Source of the DNA: Leifsonia sp. ALI-44-B
GTDB lineage: Bacteria; Actinomycetota; Actinomycetes; Actinomycetales; Microbacteriaceae
Assembly (NCBI RefSeq): GCF_001984125.1
Contig: NZ_MTQL01000006.1
Location: 682,001 to 746,000, forward strand
DNA: 64,000 nucleotides
Direction: 5' to 3'
The position numbers and the translations under genes are program-made. The notes beneath the pieces were generated by a model. The model was not told where the DNA came from, made no database searches, and was given only the letters and a program-made list of their open reading frames with translations. The stretch's first letter is position 1. The number at the start of each line of letters is the position of its first letter. Below, piece by piece: positions 37,430-46,295 of this stretch.

Positions 37430-38613
37430 CACGCCACCTCCTCGAGGAACGGGGCCAGGCTCGGCCGGGACACCTGGAACGACGCGGCGTCGATGGATGT
37501 TGCGGCGCCCGTCAGCTGGTCGGCCAGGAGTTCGCCGGTCGCGAGCGACAGCCCGATGCCCGCGCCCTCGTGTCCCGTGGCGTGCCACAGCCCGGGCAGC
37601 CGGTGGTCTGCACCCACGAGCGGCAGGTGGTCGGGCATGAACGGGCGGAATCCGCCGTAGGCGCGCATGGCGCTGGCCGTCTCGAGGAATGGGAAGAGCC
37701 GCAGGGCCTTGGCGGCGACCTCGGCCAGCACATTGACGCGCAGGCTGTCGTCGAAGCCGATCTGTTCGCGGCTCGACCCGATGAGCACGGTGCCGGCCGC
37801 CGTCGATTCGACGACGCTGGAGGTCTGCAGGGCCGCGTCGCTCGACTGCGTGGCGCCGAAGTAGTCGCCGTCGTAGACCTTGTGGAAGACGCGGTGCGGC
37901 ATGCGGGTGGTGACGAGCACCATGCCGCGGCGAGGGCGAACGGGCAGCGGCGCGCCCAAACACGCGGCGACCTCGCCCGACCAGGGGCCCGCGGCCACGA
38001 TGACGGCGCCGGCGTCGAAACGCCCGGCCGAGGTCTCGACGCCGACGAGGCGGCCGTCGCTCCCCCGCACGGCGCCCGTGACGCTGACGCCCGGTCGCAC
38101 GTCGGCTCCCGCGAGGCGCGCCGAGGCCAGGAGCGCCTCGGTGGCCGTGACGGGTTGCACCTGGGCGTCTTCGGGGTAGAACACCGCGGCCGTGATGTTG
38201 CGGCTGAGGGAGGGCTCGAGCGCGAAGGCATCCTCGGTCGGGATGATGCGCGCGTCGACGCCCGCCGTGAATTGCCCGCGGGCGAAATCTTCGAGGGGTG
38301 CCGCGCCCTGCTCGGTGGTGGCGACGACGAGGCCGCCCTTGCGCTCGAATTCGATCGAGGGGAAGTCGGGGCCGAGTTCGTCGGCCAGTTGCGCGGCGAC
38401 GGTCGGCCAGAGCGACGAGGCGTACTGTGCCAAGACGAGCTCGGGGCCCGCGCCCTTGTCCGAGAGCAGCAGGTTGCCTTCCCCGGCGGCGCTCGTTCCG
38501 CTGGCCGCGGCCGCGCGATCGAGCACGAGCACCGAGAGGCCTCGGCGGGCGAGCGAGCGAGCCGTCGCGGCGCCCACGATGCCGGCGCCGACGATGATGA
38601 CGTCCGTTGTCAT
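37429..38613 (-). CDS. Hydroxyproline dehydrogenase, DAO-family FAD subunit
   Basis: A 394-residue D-amino-acid-oxidase-fold flavoprotein (DadA/HcnC-like) that should hold the catalytic site for oxidation of cis-4-hydroxy-D-proline. The FAD motif 'VIIVGAGIVGAATARSLARRG' opens the protein; 'HATGHEGAGIGLS' closes the FAD site, and 'GGFRPFMPDHLPLVG' is typical of glycine/sarcosine oxidase relatives. I use the ATG at 38613, just before the FAD motif. It starts the catabolic half of the locus, after a 132-base gap that contains an operator-like palindrome. Confidence 0.91.
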   Translation of the reverse strand: MTTDVIIVGAGIVGAATARSLARRGLSVLVLDRAAAASGTSAAGEGNLLLSDKGAGPELVLAQYASSLWPTVAAQLADELGPDFPSIEFERKGGLVVATTEQGAAPLEDFARGQFTAGVDARIIPTEDAFALEPSLSRNITAAVFYPEDAQVQPVTATEALLASARLAGADVRPGVSVTGAVRGSDGRLVGVETSAGRFDAGAVIVAAGPWSGEVAACLGAPLPVRPRRGMVLVTTRMPHRVFHKVYDGDYFGATQSSDAALQTSSVVESTAAGTVLIGSSREQIGFDDSLRVNVLAEVAAKALRLFPFLETASAMRAYGGFRPFMPDHLPLVGADHRLPGLWHATGHEGAGIGLSLATGELLADQLTGAATSIDAASFQVSRPSLAPFLEEVA

Positions 38614-38674
38614 GCTCCCGCCCCCTTCGTTCGGCTCGTTCGTCCCGGCATCCGTGCCGCGTCTCTGTCTTCTC

Positions 38675-38696
38675 AGTAATATGTCACACATTTACT
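38675..38696 (-). promoter_or_regulatory. Operator-like near-palindrome before the hydroxyproline dehydrogenase genes
   Basis: A 22-base site with arms AGTAATATGT and ACACATTTACT around a central TCAC, 62 bases before the DAO-subunit start. Its left part is nearly identical to the reverse complement of the sequence GTGACACATTACT that appears twice upstream of the GH127 gene. The arrangement fits binding by the GntR/FadR-type protein encoded just upstream at 38746-39438. Confidence 0.72.
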
Positions 38697-38745
38697 CGGA
38701 GTGCACCGGTTTTCGCCGGAATGACCCCGACGTGTAACGCGCGCG

Positions 38746-39438
38746 TTACAAGACGGCGAGGTCGTCCTCGACCGTTTCGGCCCGGCCCGACCACCAGCCG
38801 AGCGCGTGATGGATGTGCCGGTGCATGAGCGCGCCCGCGGATTCGGCGTCGCCGGCCACGAGATAGCCGAGCAATTCGTGGTGTTCCGCGGCGGATTCGC
38901 TCAGTCGGTCGCTCTCGAGCATGGCCGCCAGGCCCACGAGCCGCGTGCGGCTGCGCAGGTCGGACACCATCTCGGTAAGCAGCGGATTGCCGAGCAGGGC
39001 CGTCAACTCGCGGTGGAAGACTTGGTCGGCCTCGAGGTAGGCCTTCAGGTCGCCCGTCTGCGCACCCGCGACGATGGCATCGGCACGCGCCGCATGCTCG
39101 CGGGCCTCATCCCTGAAGCCCCGGCGTGCGAGCTCCTCCATGGCGGGCGGCTCGAGCAGCTGCCGCACCTCGACGATCTGGCGCAGGTGTTCGTCGCTCA
39201 CTGCCGTGACCCGGAACCCCTTATTGCGCACCGATTCGACGAAACCGCGCTTCTCGAGATCGAGCATGGCCTCGCGCACGGGCGTCGCCGACACGCGGAA
39301 CTGCACGGCCAGCGTCGGCACCGACACGAGCGTGCCGGGGGCCAATTCGCCCGAGATGATGGCGGCCGATAGCGTTTTCTCGACCTGCGCGCGCAGGCTC
39401 GCCGGCTGCTCCGCTCGGTGGAGCGACGTGATGGTCAC
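38746..39438 (-). CDS. GntR family regulator (FadR/FCD subfamily) of the hydroxyproline locus
   Basis: A 230-residue repressor. The winged helix is at the N-terminus, with 'VSVPTLAVQFRVSATPVREAMLDLEKRGFV' region at about 39-68. The all-helical FCD domain (about 95-215) contains the metal-binding Asp/His set, including 'DQVFHRELTALLGNPLL' and 'EHHELLGYLVAGDAESAGALMHRHI'. It lies 15 bases after the Xaa-Pro aminopeptidase gene and before the dehydrogenase genes, inside the locus it presumably controls. A likely inducer is hydroxyproline or an intermediate. The three AGTAATRTGTCAC-type sites are its candidate operators. Confidence 0.92.
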   Translation of the reverse strand: MTITSLHRAEQPASLRAQVEKTLSAAIISGELAPGTLVSVPTLAVQFRVSATPVREAMLDLEKRGFVESVRNKGFRVTAVSDEHLRQIVEVRQLLEPPAMEELARRGFRDEAREHAARADAIVAGAQTGDLKAYLEADQVFHRELTALLGNPLLTEMVSDLRSRTRLVGLAAMLESDRLSESAAEHHELLGYLVAGDAESAGALMHRHIHHALGWWSGRAETVEDDLAVL

Positions 39439-39453
39439 GGTGCGTATCCCCTC

Positions 39454-41007
39454 TCAGCCCGCCGTGCGGGAGCCGGTCGGGGCGGCGCGGTGCCGACGCA
39501 TCCATTCTTCGATTCCGGACGCGTCGATGGGAAGCGCCTCCGACAAGACGTCGGAGCCCGACGGTGTTACGAGAATATCGTCCTCGAGGCGCACGCCGAT
39601 GCCCCGCAATTCGGGGGGTACGGTCTCGTCGAACGAATGGAAGTAGAGACCGGGTTCGACGGTCAGCACCATGCCGGCCTGCATCGTCGATCCCTGGTAG
39701 GCGTCGTAGCTCGATTTGGCGCAGTCGTGCACGTCGAGACCGAGGTGATGGCCGATGCCGCAGACCAGGTAGCGGCGGTGCTGCTGGCCCTCGGCGCTCA
39801 ACGCCTCGTCGACCGACACGGGCAGGAGGCCCCAGTCGTCGAGGCCCTGCGCGATGACCTCCATGGCGGCCGTGTGGAAGTCTGTCCACGCTCGGCCGGG
39901 GCCGACGGCGGCGAGACCCGCGCGGTGCGAGCGCTCGACCAGATCGTGCACGGCGCGCTGTTCGGTGCTCCACGTGCCCGAGACGGGGAAGGTGCGCGTG
40001 ACATCCGCCGTATAGAAGGAGCGCGCCTCGACGCCCATGTCCAGCAAGATGGCTTCGCCCTCGTTCACGTCGCCGTCGCAGCGCACCCAGTGCAGCGTCG
40101 GGGCGTGCGCGCCCGAGCCCACGATGGTCGAATAGCCCACGCCGTTGCCGTGGGTGCGCGCGTGGCGGTCGAACGTGCCCTGCAACCAGCGTTCGCCGCC
40201 GCCCGCGATGGCCTCGTCGAACTGGCCGATGACGGCCTCGAAGCCGCCGACCGTGGCGTCGATGGCGTGGCGCAATTGGCCGAGTTCCCACTCATCCTTG
40301 ATCATGCGCAGCTCTGAGAGCGTCTGCCAGAGGGCCGCGGATGCCTGGACCCCCGTCAGCGCCTCGTGCACGTGGGCCCCGGCCAGGGTCGCGAGAACGT
40401 CGCGTTCGCCGGCCAGGTCGGAGTCGAGCGACGCGAGATCGCGCACCGTCACCTGGAGCGCCTCAGCCCAGTCGCCGAAGCCGGGAGCAGAGCCGACCCA
40501 CAGTTCGCCGTGCGCGGCGTCGGCGAAGAAGCCGGTCTCGCCGGGGTAGGCGGGGGCGGGAATATAGAGGACCGCATCGTGGCCGCTCCCCCGCGCGAAC
40601 AGCACGACGACGGCATCCTCGGCCGTGCAGCCCGTGAGCCAGAAGAAGTTGCTGTCCGGCCGGAACTCGTAATAGGCGTCGTTGCTGCGCACGGGTGCGC
40701 GGCCCGCCGCGACGACGAGCGTGCGGCCCGGGAAGGCGCCCGACAGGCGTTCGCGGTGCTGGGCGGATGCGGCGGCCACACCGTCGACGGTCGGCGGCGT
40801 GCGGTCGGGGGTGCCCCAGCCCGTTGCCATGAAGTCGCGGAATGCCGCAACCTGGGTGAGACGCGGCAGGCGCGGATCCTTCGTCGCGGGGGCCGGCATC
40901 GACGACGCGGTTGCGGATGCCTCGGCGGGGGCTTGCCCGGCCGTTACCGTCTGTGCGGCTGTCGTTTCGGCCGCGGCCGTCTCGTCGGTTGTCGTTTCGT
41001 CGCTCAT
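39454..41007 (-). CDS. Xaa-Pro aminopeptidase (M24B family)
   Basis: A 517-residue creatinase-fold metallopeptidase that cleaves the bond between any N-terminal residue and proline, or likely hydroxyproline. The dinuclear metal ligands are visible in order: Asp in 'LLDMGVE', Asp in 'TADVTRTFP', His in 'GIGHHLGLDVHD', Glu in 'LTVEPGLYF' and Glu in 'GVRLEDDIL'. The N-terminal aminopeptidase-P domain contains 'PDSNFFWLTGC'. An extra N-terminal stretch of about 43 residues is rich in Ala/Thr/Glu ('TTTDETAAAETTAAQTVTAG'). The start overlaps the preceding peptidase gene by four bases. No signal peptide is present, so it is intracellular. Confidence 0.93.
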   Translation of the reverse strand: MSDETTTDETAAAETTAAQTVTAGQAPAEASATASSMPAPATKDPRLPRLTQVAAFRDFMATGWGTPDRTPPTVDGVAAASAQHRERLSGAFPGRTLVVAAGRAPVRSNDAYYEFRPDSNFFWLTGCTAEDAVVVLFARGSGHDAVLYIPAPAYPGETGFFADAAHGELWVGSAPGFGDWAEALQVTVRDLASLDSDLAGERDVLATLAGAHVHEALTGVQASAALWQTLSELRMIKDEWELGQLRHAIDATVGGFEAVIGQFDEAIAGGGERWLQGTFDRHARTHGNGVGYSTIVGSGAHAPTLHWVRCDGDVNEGEAILLDMGVEARSFYTADVTRTFPVSGTWSTEQRAVHDLVERSHRAGLAAVGPGRAWTDFHTAAMEVIAQGLDDWGLLPVSVDEALSAEGQQHRRYLVCGIGHHLGLDVHDCAKSSYDAYQGSTMQAGMVLTVEPGLYFHSFDETVPPELRGIGVRLEDDILVTPSGSDVLSEALPIDASGIEEWMRRHRAAPTGSRTAG

Positions 41008-42497
41008 CGCGTCTCCTCGTTTGTCGCCGCCGCAGTCGTTGCCGCTGCAGTCGTTGCCGCTGCTGTCGATGTTGCCGCGGCCGCCGGTTCCACCGCATCC
41101 GTCACGGTCACTTTGCCCACGACCCGCGCCATCGTCTCGGATGTCGCCTCCTCGGCGAGCGCCCCGCCCCGTTCGGCGATCATCTGCCGCAACCGCGGGA
41201 ACACGCGCGGCGAGCCGATGCCGTCGTGTTCGTATTCGTTGGTCACCCAGGCGTGCGCGTTACCGACGTGCGCCACGGTTTCGAGCTGCAGCCCCGCGTC
41301 GACATACATATCGTCGTAATACACGGCGGCGGCGAGCGGAACCTCGTTGGCGGCCAGCCGGTCGAGATCGTAAAGCGGCTCCCAGTCGGTGCGCTGGGCC
41401 AGCAGATTCACGGCGTCGGCGAAGGGGCGCAATGCGCGGATCTCGTCGAACATCCAGGGATACATCATTTCGCCCGTGAAGGTGAGCGGCCGGGCCGTTT
41501 CGGCAAACTCGAGCCGCGTGTCACGCTCGGCCTGCGCTGCCCAGCCGGTGGCCCCGGAGGACGCCTGCCCGTAGATGCTCTCTTGCAGCGCGGCGAACAG
41601 CGGGTTGTCGTCATAGGAGGACCGCGCCAGCACCTGCGCCAGGAAGGTCTCGGTGAGCCCCGTCTCGGTGCGGTCGTCGAGCGCCTCGTCGACGAGCCAG
41701 TGCATGCGCTCATAACCTGGCTTCATTCCGAAGTCGATGCCGAGGCTCTGGAAGCGCCGCACGGTCAGCACATCGCCGTCGGGCAGTTTCACGTCGCCGC
41801 TCGCCAGGCGGTCGGCGATGCGTGCGATCTGGTCGACATCGTGCGGGTAGCGCTCGTAGAACTCGGCGTTCTTGGCGACCACGCGCGGGTAGGTGCGGCG
41901 ATACACCTCGCGGGCATCGGGTCGGATGCTCGCGAGCCCGCCGGTCACGTGGCTGGCGCTCAGGCCCTGCGGCGCCTGCGACAGGTAGGTGAGCGTGAGG
42001 AATCCGCCATAGCTCTGGCCGAGGGTCTGCCAGCGCCGGCCGCCGTAGAGCGTCTGGCGCAGGTGCTCGGCATCCTTGACGATCGAGTCCGCGCGGAACA
42101 TCGACAGGTAGGCGGCCTGTTGCTCGACCGTGCCGCGGGCGCGCAGGATGCCGCCCTCGATGCGCGTGCTGCGCCCCGTGCCGCGCTGGTCGAGCAGCAG
42201 CACGCGGTAGGACTTGAGCGCCTCGCCGATCCAGCCGTCGGGCCCCGTCGGCCGGGGACCCTTCCCACCCGGGCCTCCCTGCAGGTAGACGAGCACTGGC
42301 AGATCTTCGCGCTGCCGCACGGGGTCGACGAGCTCGCGGGCGAAGAGCGTGATCGTCTCGCCGCCCGTGTGGCCCGCCGCATCCGCCCGCCAGTCGAGGG
42401 GAACGGGCACGGCATGATCGGTGACCCGGATGCCGGGAATCAGGTAGCTCGTCGAGGTGCCGGAGGTGCCGGTCGTGCCGGCTGCGCTGGTCGTCAT
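41004..42497 (-). CDS. Proline iminopeptidase (S33 family)
   Basis: A 497-residue alpha/beta hydrolase that removes N-terminal proline (and probably hydroxyproline) from peptides. The oxyanion motif is 'YLQGGPGG', the DQRGTGRS block 'LLLDQRGTGRS' is diagnostic, the nucleophile is in 'GQSYGGFLT', and the catalytic His lies in 'NEYEHDG' at the C-terminal part. The C-terminal 30 residues are a run of Ala/Thr ('TSTAAATTAAATTAAAT') encoded by 15-base repeats (about 41023-41085). It lies 4 bases after the ABC ATPase gene. No signal peptide, hence cytoplasmic. Confidence 0.92.
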   Translation of the reverse strand: MTTSAAGTTGTSGTSTSYLIPGIRVTDHAVPVPLDWRADAAGHTGGETITLFARELVDPVRQREDLPVLVYLQGGPGGKGPRPTGPDGWIGEALKSYRVLLLDQRGTGRSTRIEGGILRARGTVEQQAAYLSMFRADSIVKDAEHLRQTLYGGRRWQTLGQSYGGFLTLTYLSQAPQGLSASHVTGGLASIRPDAREVYRRTYPRVVAKNAEFYERYPHDVDQIARIADRLASGDVKLPDGDVLTVRRFQSLGIDFGMKPGYERMHWLVDEALDDRTETGLTETFLAQVLARSSYDDNPLFAALQESIYGQASSGATGWAAQAERDTRLEFAETARPLTFTGEMMYPWMFDEIRALRPFADAVNLLAQRTDWEPLYDLDRLAANEVPLAAAVYYDDMYVDAGLQLETVAHVGNAHAWVTNEYEHDGIGSPRVFPRLRQMIAERGGALAEEATSETMARVVGKVTVTDAVEPAAAATSTAAATTAAATTAAATNEETR

Positions 42498-42501
42498 CGT
42501 C

Positions 42502-43353
42502 TCACTCTGCCAGTTCTTCGGCCAGGATCATCTCGGCGCGGCGACGCTCCCACTCGGGGTCGATCGTCGGAACCGCGCGCAGCAGATCTTTGGTGTATTC
42601 GTGTTGGGGGTTGTCGAAGATCTGCTCGCGGTCGCCCTGTTCGACGATCGTGCCCTGCGTCATGACGGCCACGCGGTCGGCGATCTGGCGCACGACGGCG
42701 AGGTCGTGCGCGATGAAGATGTAGCTGAGGCCGAGTTCGGATTGCAGGTCGCGCAGCAGCGTGATGACCTTGGCCTGGACCGATACGTCGAGCGCCGAGA
42801 CGGCCTCGTCGCACACCACGATCTTGGGGTTCACGGCGAGCGCGCGCGCGATGCCGATGCGCTGGGCCTGCCCGCCCGAGAATTGGCCCGGGTAGCGCTG
42901 CACGTGGTCGGGGTTGAGGCCGACGCGGTCCATGAGATCGCGCGCGAGCTTGGTGTAACCCTGGGGCGCTTTGACGCCCTGGTAGACGAGCGGCGCCGTG
43001 ATGAGCTTCTCGACGGTGTGCCGCGGGTTGAGCGAGGAGAACGGGTCTTGGAAGACGACCTGCACATCGCTGCGGAAGGACTTGAGCGCCGCACCCTTGG
43101 CGCGCGAGACATCCTCGCCTTCGAAGAGCAGCGAACCGCGCGTGATGTCGAGCAGCTTGGCTGCCATGCGAGCGGTCGTCGATTTGCCCGACCCCGACTC
43201 GCCCACGATCGCGAGCGTCTTGCGCGCCGGCACCTCGAACGAGACGTCGTCGACGGCCACGAATGTGCGCTTGCCGGCGATGAAGGCGCCGTCGCCGCGG
43301 GTGGTGAATTCCTTCGTCAGCCCGCGGGCCTCGAGCAGCGGTGTGTCGCTCAT
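42502..43353 (-). CDS. Peptide ABC transporter ATP-binding protein (DppF/OppF type)
   Basis: A 283-residue ABC ATPase. Walker A '[12 protein letters not shown]', signature 'FSGGQAQRIGIARAL', Walker B 'IVVCDEAVSALDV' with the Asp-Glu pair, then 'FIAHDLAVV'. The 'DEAVSALDV' variant is common in Opp-F proteins. The ATG at 43353 overlaps the partner ATPase stop (ATGA). It is part of the importer 47993-42502 serving the hydroxyproline locus. Confidence 0.95.
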   Translation of the reverse strand: MSDTPLLEARGLTKEFTTRGDGAFIAGKRTFVAVDDVSFEVPARKTLAIVGESGSGKSTTARMAAKLLDITRGSLLFEGEDVSRAKGAALKSFRSDVQVVFQDPFSSLNPRHTVEKLITAPLVYQGVKAPQGYTKLARDLMDRVGLNPDHVQRYPGQFSGGQAQRIGIARALAVNPKIVVCDEAVSALDVSVQAKVITLLRDLQSELGLSYIFIAHDLAVVRQIADRVAVMTQGTIVEQGDREQIFDNPQHEYTKDLLRAVPTIDPEWERRRAEMILAEELAE

Positions 43354-44255
43354 CGGAGGCCCCCGTCCCGGCTGACGCCGAGCTCTTCGAACGGATCGTC
43401 GATGCGCGGCAGGGCGTCGAGCAGCGCCCGCGAGTAGGGATCGCGCGGGTTCGAGAAGATCTCCTCGGCCGTGCCGAACTCCACGGGGTCGCCGTTCCGC
43501 ATGACCAACACGTCGTCGGCCACCTGGCTCACGACGGCGAGGTCGTGGGTGATGAACACCATGCCCATTCCGGTCTCCTTCTGCAGCGTCTTGAGCAGGC
43601 TGAGGATCTGCGCCTGCACGGTCACGTCGAGTGCCGTGGTCGGTTCGTCGGCGATGAGCAGATCGGGTTCGAGGCACAGGGCCATCGCGATCATGATGCG
43701 CTGGCGCATACCGCCCGAGAACTGGTGGGGGTAGTGGTCCACGCGTCGCGCGGCATCCTTGATCTGCACGCGTTCGAGCGCCTCGACGACCACCTGACGG
43801 GCGGCCTTGCGGGTGCCGCCGCGGTGCGTGCGATACGCCTCCTCGATCTGCAGCCCCACCGTGTAATAGGGGTTGAGCGAGGACAGCGGGTCCTGAAAGA
43901 CCATGGCCATGCGCTCGCCGCGGATCTTGCGGGACTCCCGCTCCGGCAAGCCGAGCAGTTCTCGGCCGCCGAGCGCGATGCTGCCCTGCGTCACGCCGTT
44001 CGACGGCAGCAGGCCCATAATCGCGAGCGAGGTCATCGACTTGCCCGACCCCGATTCGCCGACGATGCCGACCGTGCGGTTGCGTTCCACCTGGAACGAG
44101 ATCTTCTTGACGACATCCGTGTTGCCCGACGAGGTCGGGAACGTGACGGTGAGGTCGCGCACCGACAGCAGCGGGGCGTCGGAGGGTGCGGCATCCGCCT
44201 GGCGTCGCCGGGCACGGAAGGACCCGGTCGGCGTTTTCTCGATGTGTTCGCTCAT
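43350..44255 (-). CDS. Peptide ABC transporter ATP-binding protein (DppD/OppD type)
   Basis: A 301-residue ATPase partner. Walker A '[12 protein letters not shown]', signature '[15 protein letters not shown]', Walker B '[13 protein letters not shown]', and '[16 protein letters not shown]'. The C-terminal Opp-D region would bind Fe-S in some homologues, but no such Cys cluster is present. Four-base overlaps with both neighbours indicate tight translational coupling. Confidence 0.95.
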   Translation of the reverse strand: MSEHIEKTPTGSFRARRRQADAAPSDAPLLSVRDLTVTFPTSSGNTDVVKKISFQVERNRTVGIVGESGSGKSMTSLAIMGLLPSNGVTQGSIALGGRELLGLPERESRKIRGERMAMVFQDPLSSLNPYYTVGLQIEEAYRTHRGGTRKAARQVVVEALERVQIKDAARRVDHYPHQFSGGMRQRIMIAMALCLEPDLLIADEPTTALDVTVQAQILSLLKTLQKETGMGMVFITHDLAVVSQVADDVLVMRNGDPVEFGTAEEIFSNPRDPYSRALLDALPRIDDPFEELGVSRDGGLR

Positions 44256-45247
44256 CGTGACTTGATCCTCACTCGGGGGTCGAGCGCCGTGTAGGCGAGG
44301 TCGACGACCACGTTGCCCACCACCACGAAGGCGGCGGCCAGCAGCGTGACGCCCAGGATGACCGGCTGATCGTTCTTCGAGATCGAGTCGGCCGCGAGCT
44401 TGCCCACACCGTTCAGGCCGAAGACCGTCTCGGTGATGAGCGCGCCGCCGAGCAACCCGGCGAAGTCCATGCCGAAGAGCGTGACCACGGGGGTCAGCGA
44501 CGGTCGCAAAGCGTGACGGCGCAAGATGAGTCCGGTCGGCAGGCCCTTGGCGCGGGCCGTGCGCATGAAGTTCTCGCCGAGGGTGTCGATCACATTGGCG
44601 CGCACGAGGCGGGCGTACATCGACGCATATGCGAGGGCGAGAACCATCCACGGCATCAGGTAGGACGCGAACCAGAGACCCGGGTCGTCGCCGAAAGTGA
44701 CGGCGGTCGGGAACGGCAGGATCTGCAGCTGCACCACGAGCACGTATTGCAGGATGAGGGCCACGAAGTAGTTCGGCAGGCTGATGCCGGCGAGGGCGAC
44801 CATCATGGCGCCGCGGTCCCACCAGGTGCCCTGCTTGACGGCGCTGAGCAGGCCGCCCGAGACACCCACGAGCAGCCACAGGATGGCGGCGCCGATGGCG
44901 ACGGTGGCCGAGACGGGCAGGCGGCTCGTGATCATGTTGAGCACGGACTCGTTGGTCTGGAAGCTGTAGCCGAGGCACGGGGCCGCGCACGAGATCGCCG
45001 AGGCGCCTTCACCATAGGTGCGGCCGACGAACAGCCCTTGCAGGAACTGCCAATACTGCGCCCAGAACGGCTGGTTGAGCCCGAGGTTCTCGCGAATCTG
45101 GTCGATGCGCTCGGGCGTGCAGGTCTTTCCGCAGATCTGCACGGCCGGGTCGGGCGACAGCACGAAGAAGATGACGTAGGTGAACAGGCTGATCAGCAGC
45201 AGAATGCCGATCGCGGCGAGCACGCGCCGCACGAGATAAAGCACCAT
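44252..45247 (-). CDS. Peptide ABC transporter permease (DppB/OppB type)
   Basis: A 331-residue permease. Membrane helix 1 is 'VLAAIGILLLISLFTYVIFFV'. A periplasmic segment includes two paired Cys motifs ('QICGKTCTPERID', 'ISCAAPCLGYSF') that could form disulfides outside the membrane; these are not usual in DppB and may shape the entry of bulky substrates. The EAA loop is 'FMRTARAKGLPTGLILRRHA'. Overlaps the next permease by one base and the ATPase by four. Confidence 0.93.
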   Translation of the reverse strand: MVLYLVRRVLAAIGILLLISLFTYVIFFVLSPDPAVQICGKTCTPERIDQIRENLGLNQPFWAQYWQFLQGLFVGRTYGEGASAISCAAPCLGYSFQTNESVLNMITSRLPVSATVAIGAAILWLLVGVSGGLLSAVKQGTWWDRGAMMVALAGISLPNYFVALILQYVLVVQLQILPFPTAVTFGDDPGLWFASYLMPWMVLALAYASMYARLVRANVIDTLGENFMRTARAKGLPTGLILRRHALRPSLTPVVTLFGMDFAGLLGGALITETVFGLNGVGKLAADSISKNDQPVILGVTLLAAAFVVVGNVVVDLAYTALDPRVRIKSR

Positions 45248-46206
45248 CAGGCAGCATCCCCCGCATCGATTGCTTTGCGCAGGTGGTCACCGAAGACGGT
45301 GAACGACAGCACGGTGAGGAACAGGAACATGCCCGGGATCACGAAGAACATGGGGTCGACCGTGTACCAGCCGACCGAGGTCGCGATCATCTGACCCCAG
45401 GATGGCGTGGGCGGGATGACGCCGACGCCGAGGAACGACAGGCCGGCCTCGGTTCCGATGTAGCCGGGCACGGCCAGTGTGGCGATGACGATGATCGTTC
45501 CCCTCAGGTTGGGCAGGATCTCGCGGAACACGATGCGGGCCCCCGACGCGCCGGACGCCTGGGCGGCCTCGACGAATTCGCGGTTGCGCAGCGACATCGT
45601 CTGACCGCGGATGACGCGCGCGGTGTACGGCCATCCGAAGATGCTCAGCACCAGCACAAGAAGAACGGGCCGGTTGCCGGCGGGCAGCGCCGAGAGGAGG
45701 GCGATCATGAAGATGAGGGACGGGAAGGCCATGAGGAAGTCCATGACGCGCGAGATGACCTGGTCGACCCAGCCGCCGTGGTAGCCCGCCAGCATGCCGA
45801 GCACGACGCCCACCGTGGTGGTGACGACCGTGGCCGAGGCGGCGATGAGCAGCGAGACCTGGGCGCCGTAGGCGATGCGCGCGAAGATGTCGCGGCCGTT
45901 CTGCGGTTCGACGCCGAACCAGTGCTGGGCGCTGATGCCGCCGAGCTCGCCCTTGGGGATGCCGCCGAGGTCGGAGTCGATGGCCGACGAGTCGAACGTG
46001 TATGGGCCCCAGCCGGTAATCGCGGACAGCCACGGCGCGAAGACCGCGAGCAGCACGACGAAGGCGAGGAACGAGACGGAGAGCACGACCGCCGGGGATC
46101 GGCGCAATTCGCGGATGACGCGGCGGGCGGGTGTGGGGGCGCCGCCCGTCGAGGGGCCGCCCTTCTCCCCCGCCTCGACGGCGAGATCGCTCGGGACTGT
46201 CGACAT
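45247..46206 (-). CDS. Peptide ABC transporter permease (DppC/OppC type)
   Basis: A 319-residue permease with six predicted helices. The OppC-specific N-terminal segment 'VIRELRRSPAVVLSVSFLAF', the long first loop containing 'HWFGVEPQNGRDIFARI', and the EAA loop 'FVEAAQASGASGARIVFREI' are present. The start at 46206 lies 89 bases after the binding-protein gene, across a strong hairpin. Confidence 0.94.
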   Translation of the reverse strand: MSTVPSDLAVEAGEKGGPSTGGAPTPARRVIRELRRSPAVVLSVSFLAFVVLLAVFAPWLSAITGWGPYTFDSSAIDSDLGGIPKGELGGISAQHWFGVEPQNGRDIFARIAYGAQVSLLIAASATVVTTTVGVVLGMLAGYHGGWVDQVISRVMDFLMAFPSLIFMIALLSALPAGNRPVLLVLVLSIFGWPYTARVIRGQTMSLRNREFVEAAQASGASGARIVFREILPNLRGTIIVIATLAVPGYIGTEAGLSFLGVGVIPPTPSWGQMIATSVGWYTVDPMFFVIPGMFLFLTVLSFTVFGDHLRKAIDAGDAA

Positions 46207-46244
46207 GTGAACCGTCTTTCGTAGTTGCTGTCGGAGTGTGAGGT

Positions 46245-46286
46245 CTCGGGGCCGGCCGGCTAGGCGCTCGGCCGGCCGGCCCCGAG
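46245..46286 (-). terminator. 16-bp intercistronic stem-loop after the binding-protein gene
   Basis: CTCGGGGCCGGCCGGC (46245-46260) and its perfect complement (46271-46286) form a 16-bp stem with a 10-base loop and no T-tract. It separates the binding protein from the permease genes, as at 19161-19196 in the other importer. Partial termination or 3'-end protection would give more binding protein than membrane components. Confidence 0.78.
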
Positions 46287-46295
46287 GGCGATGGA

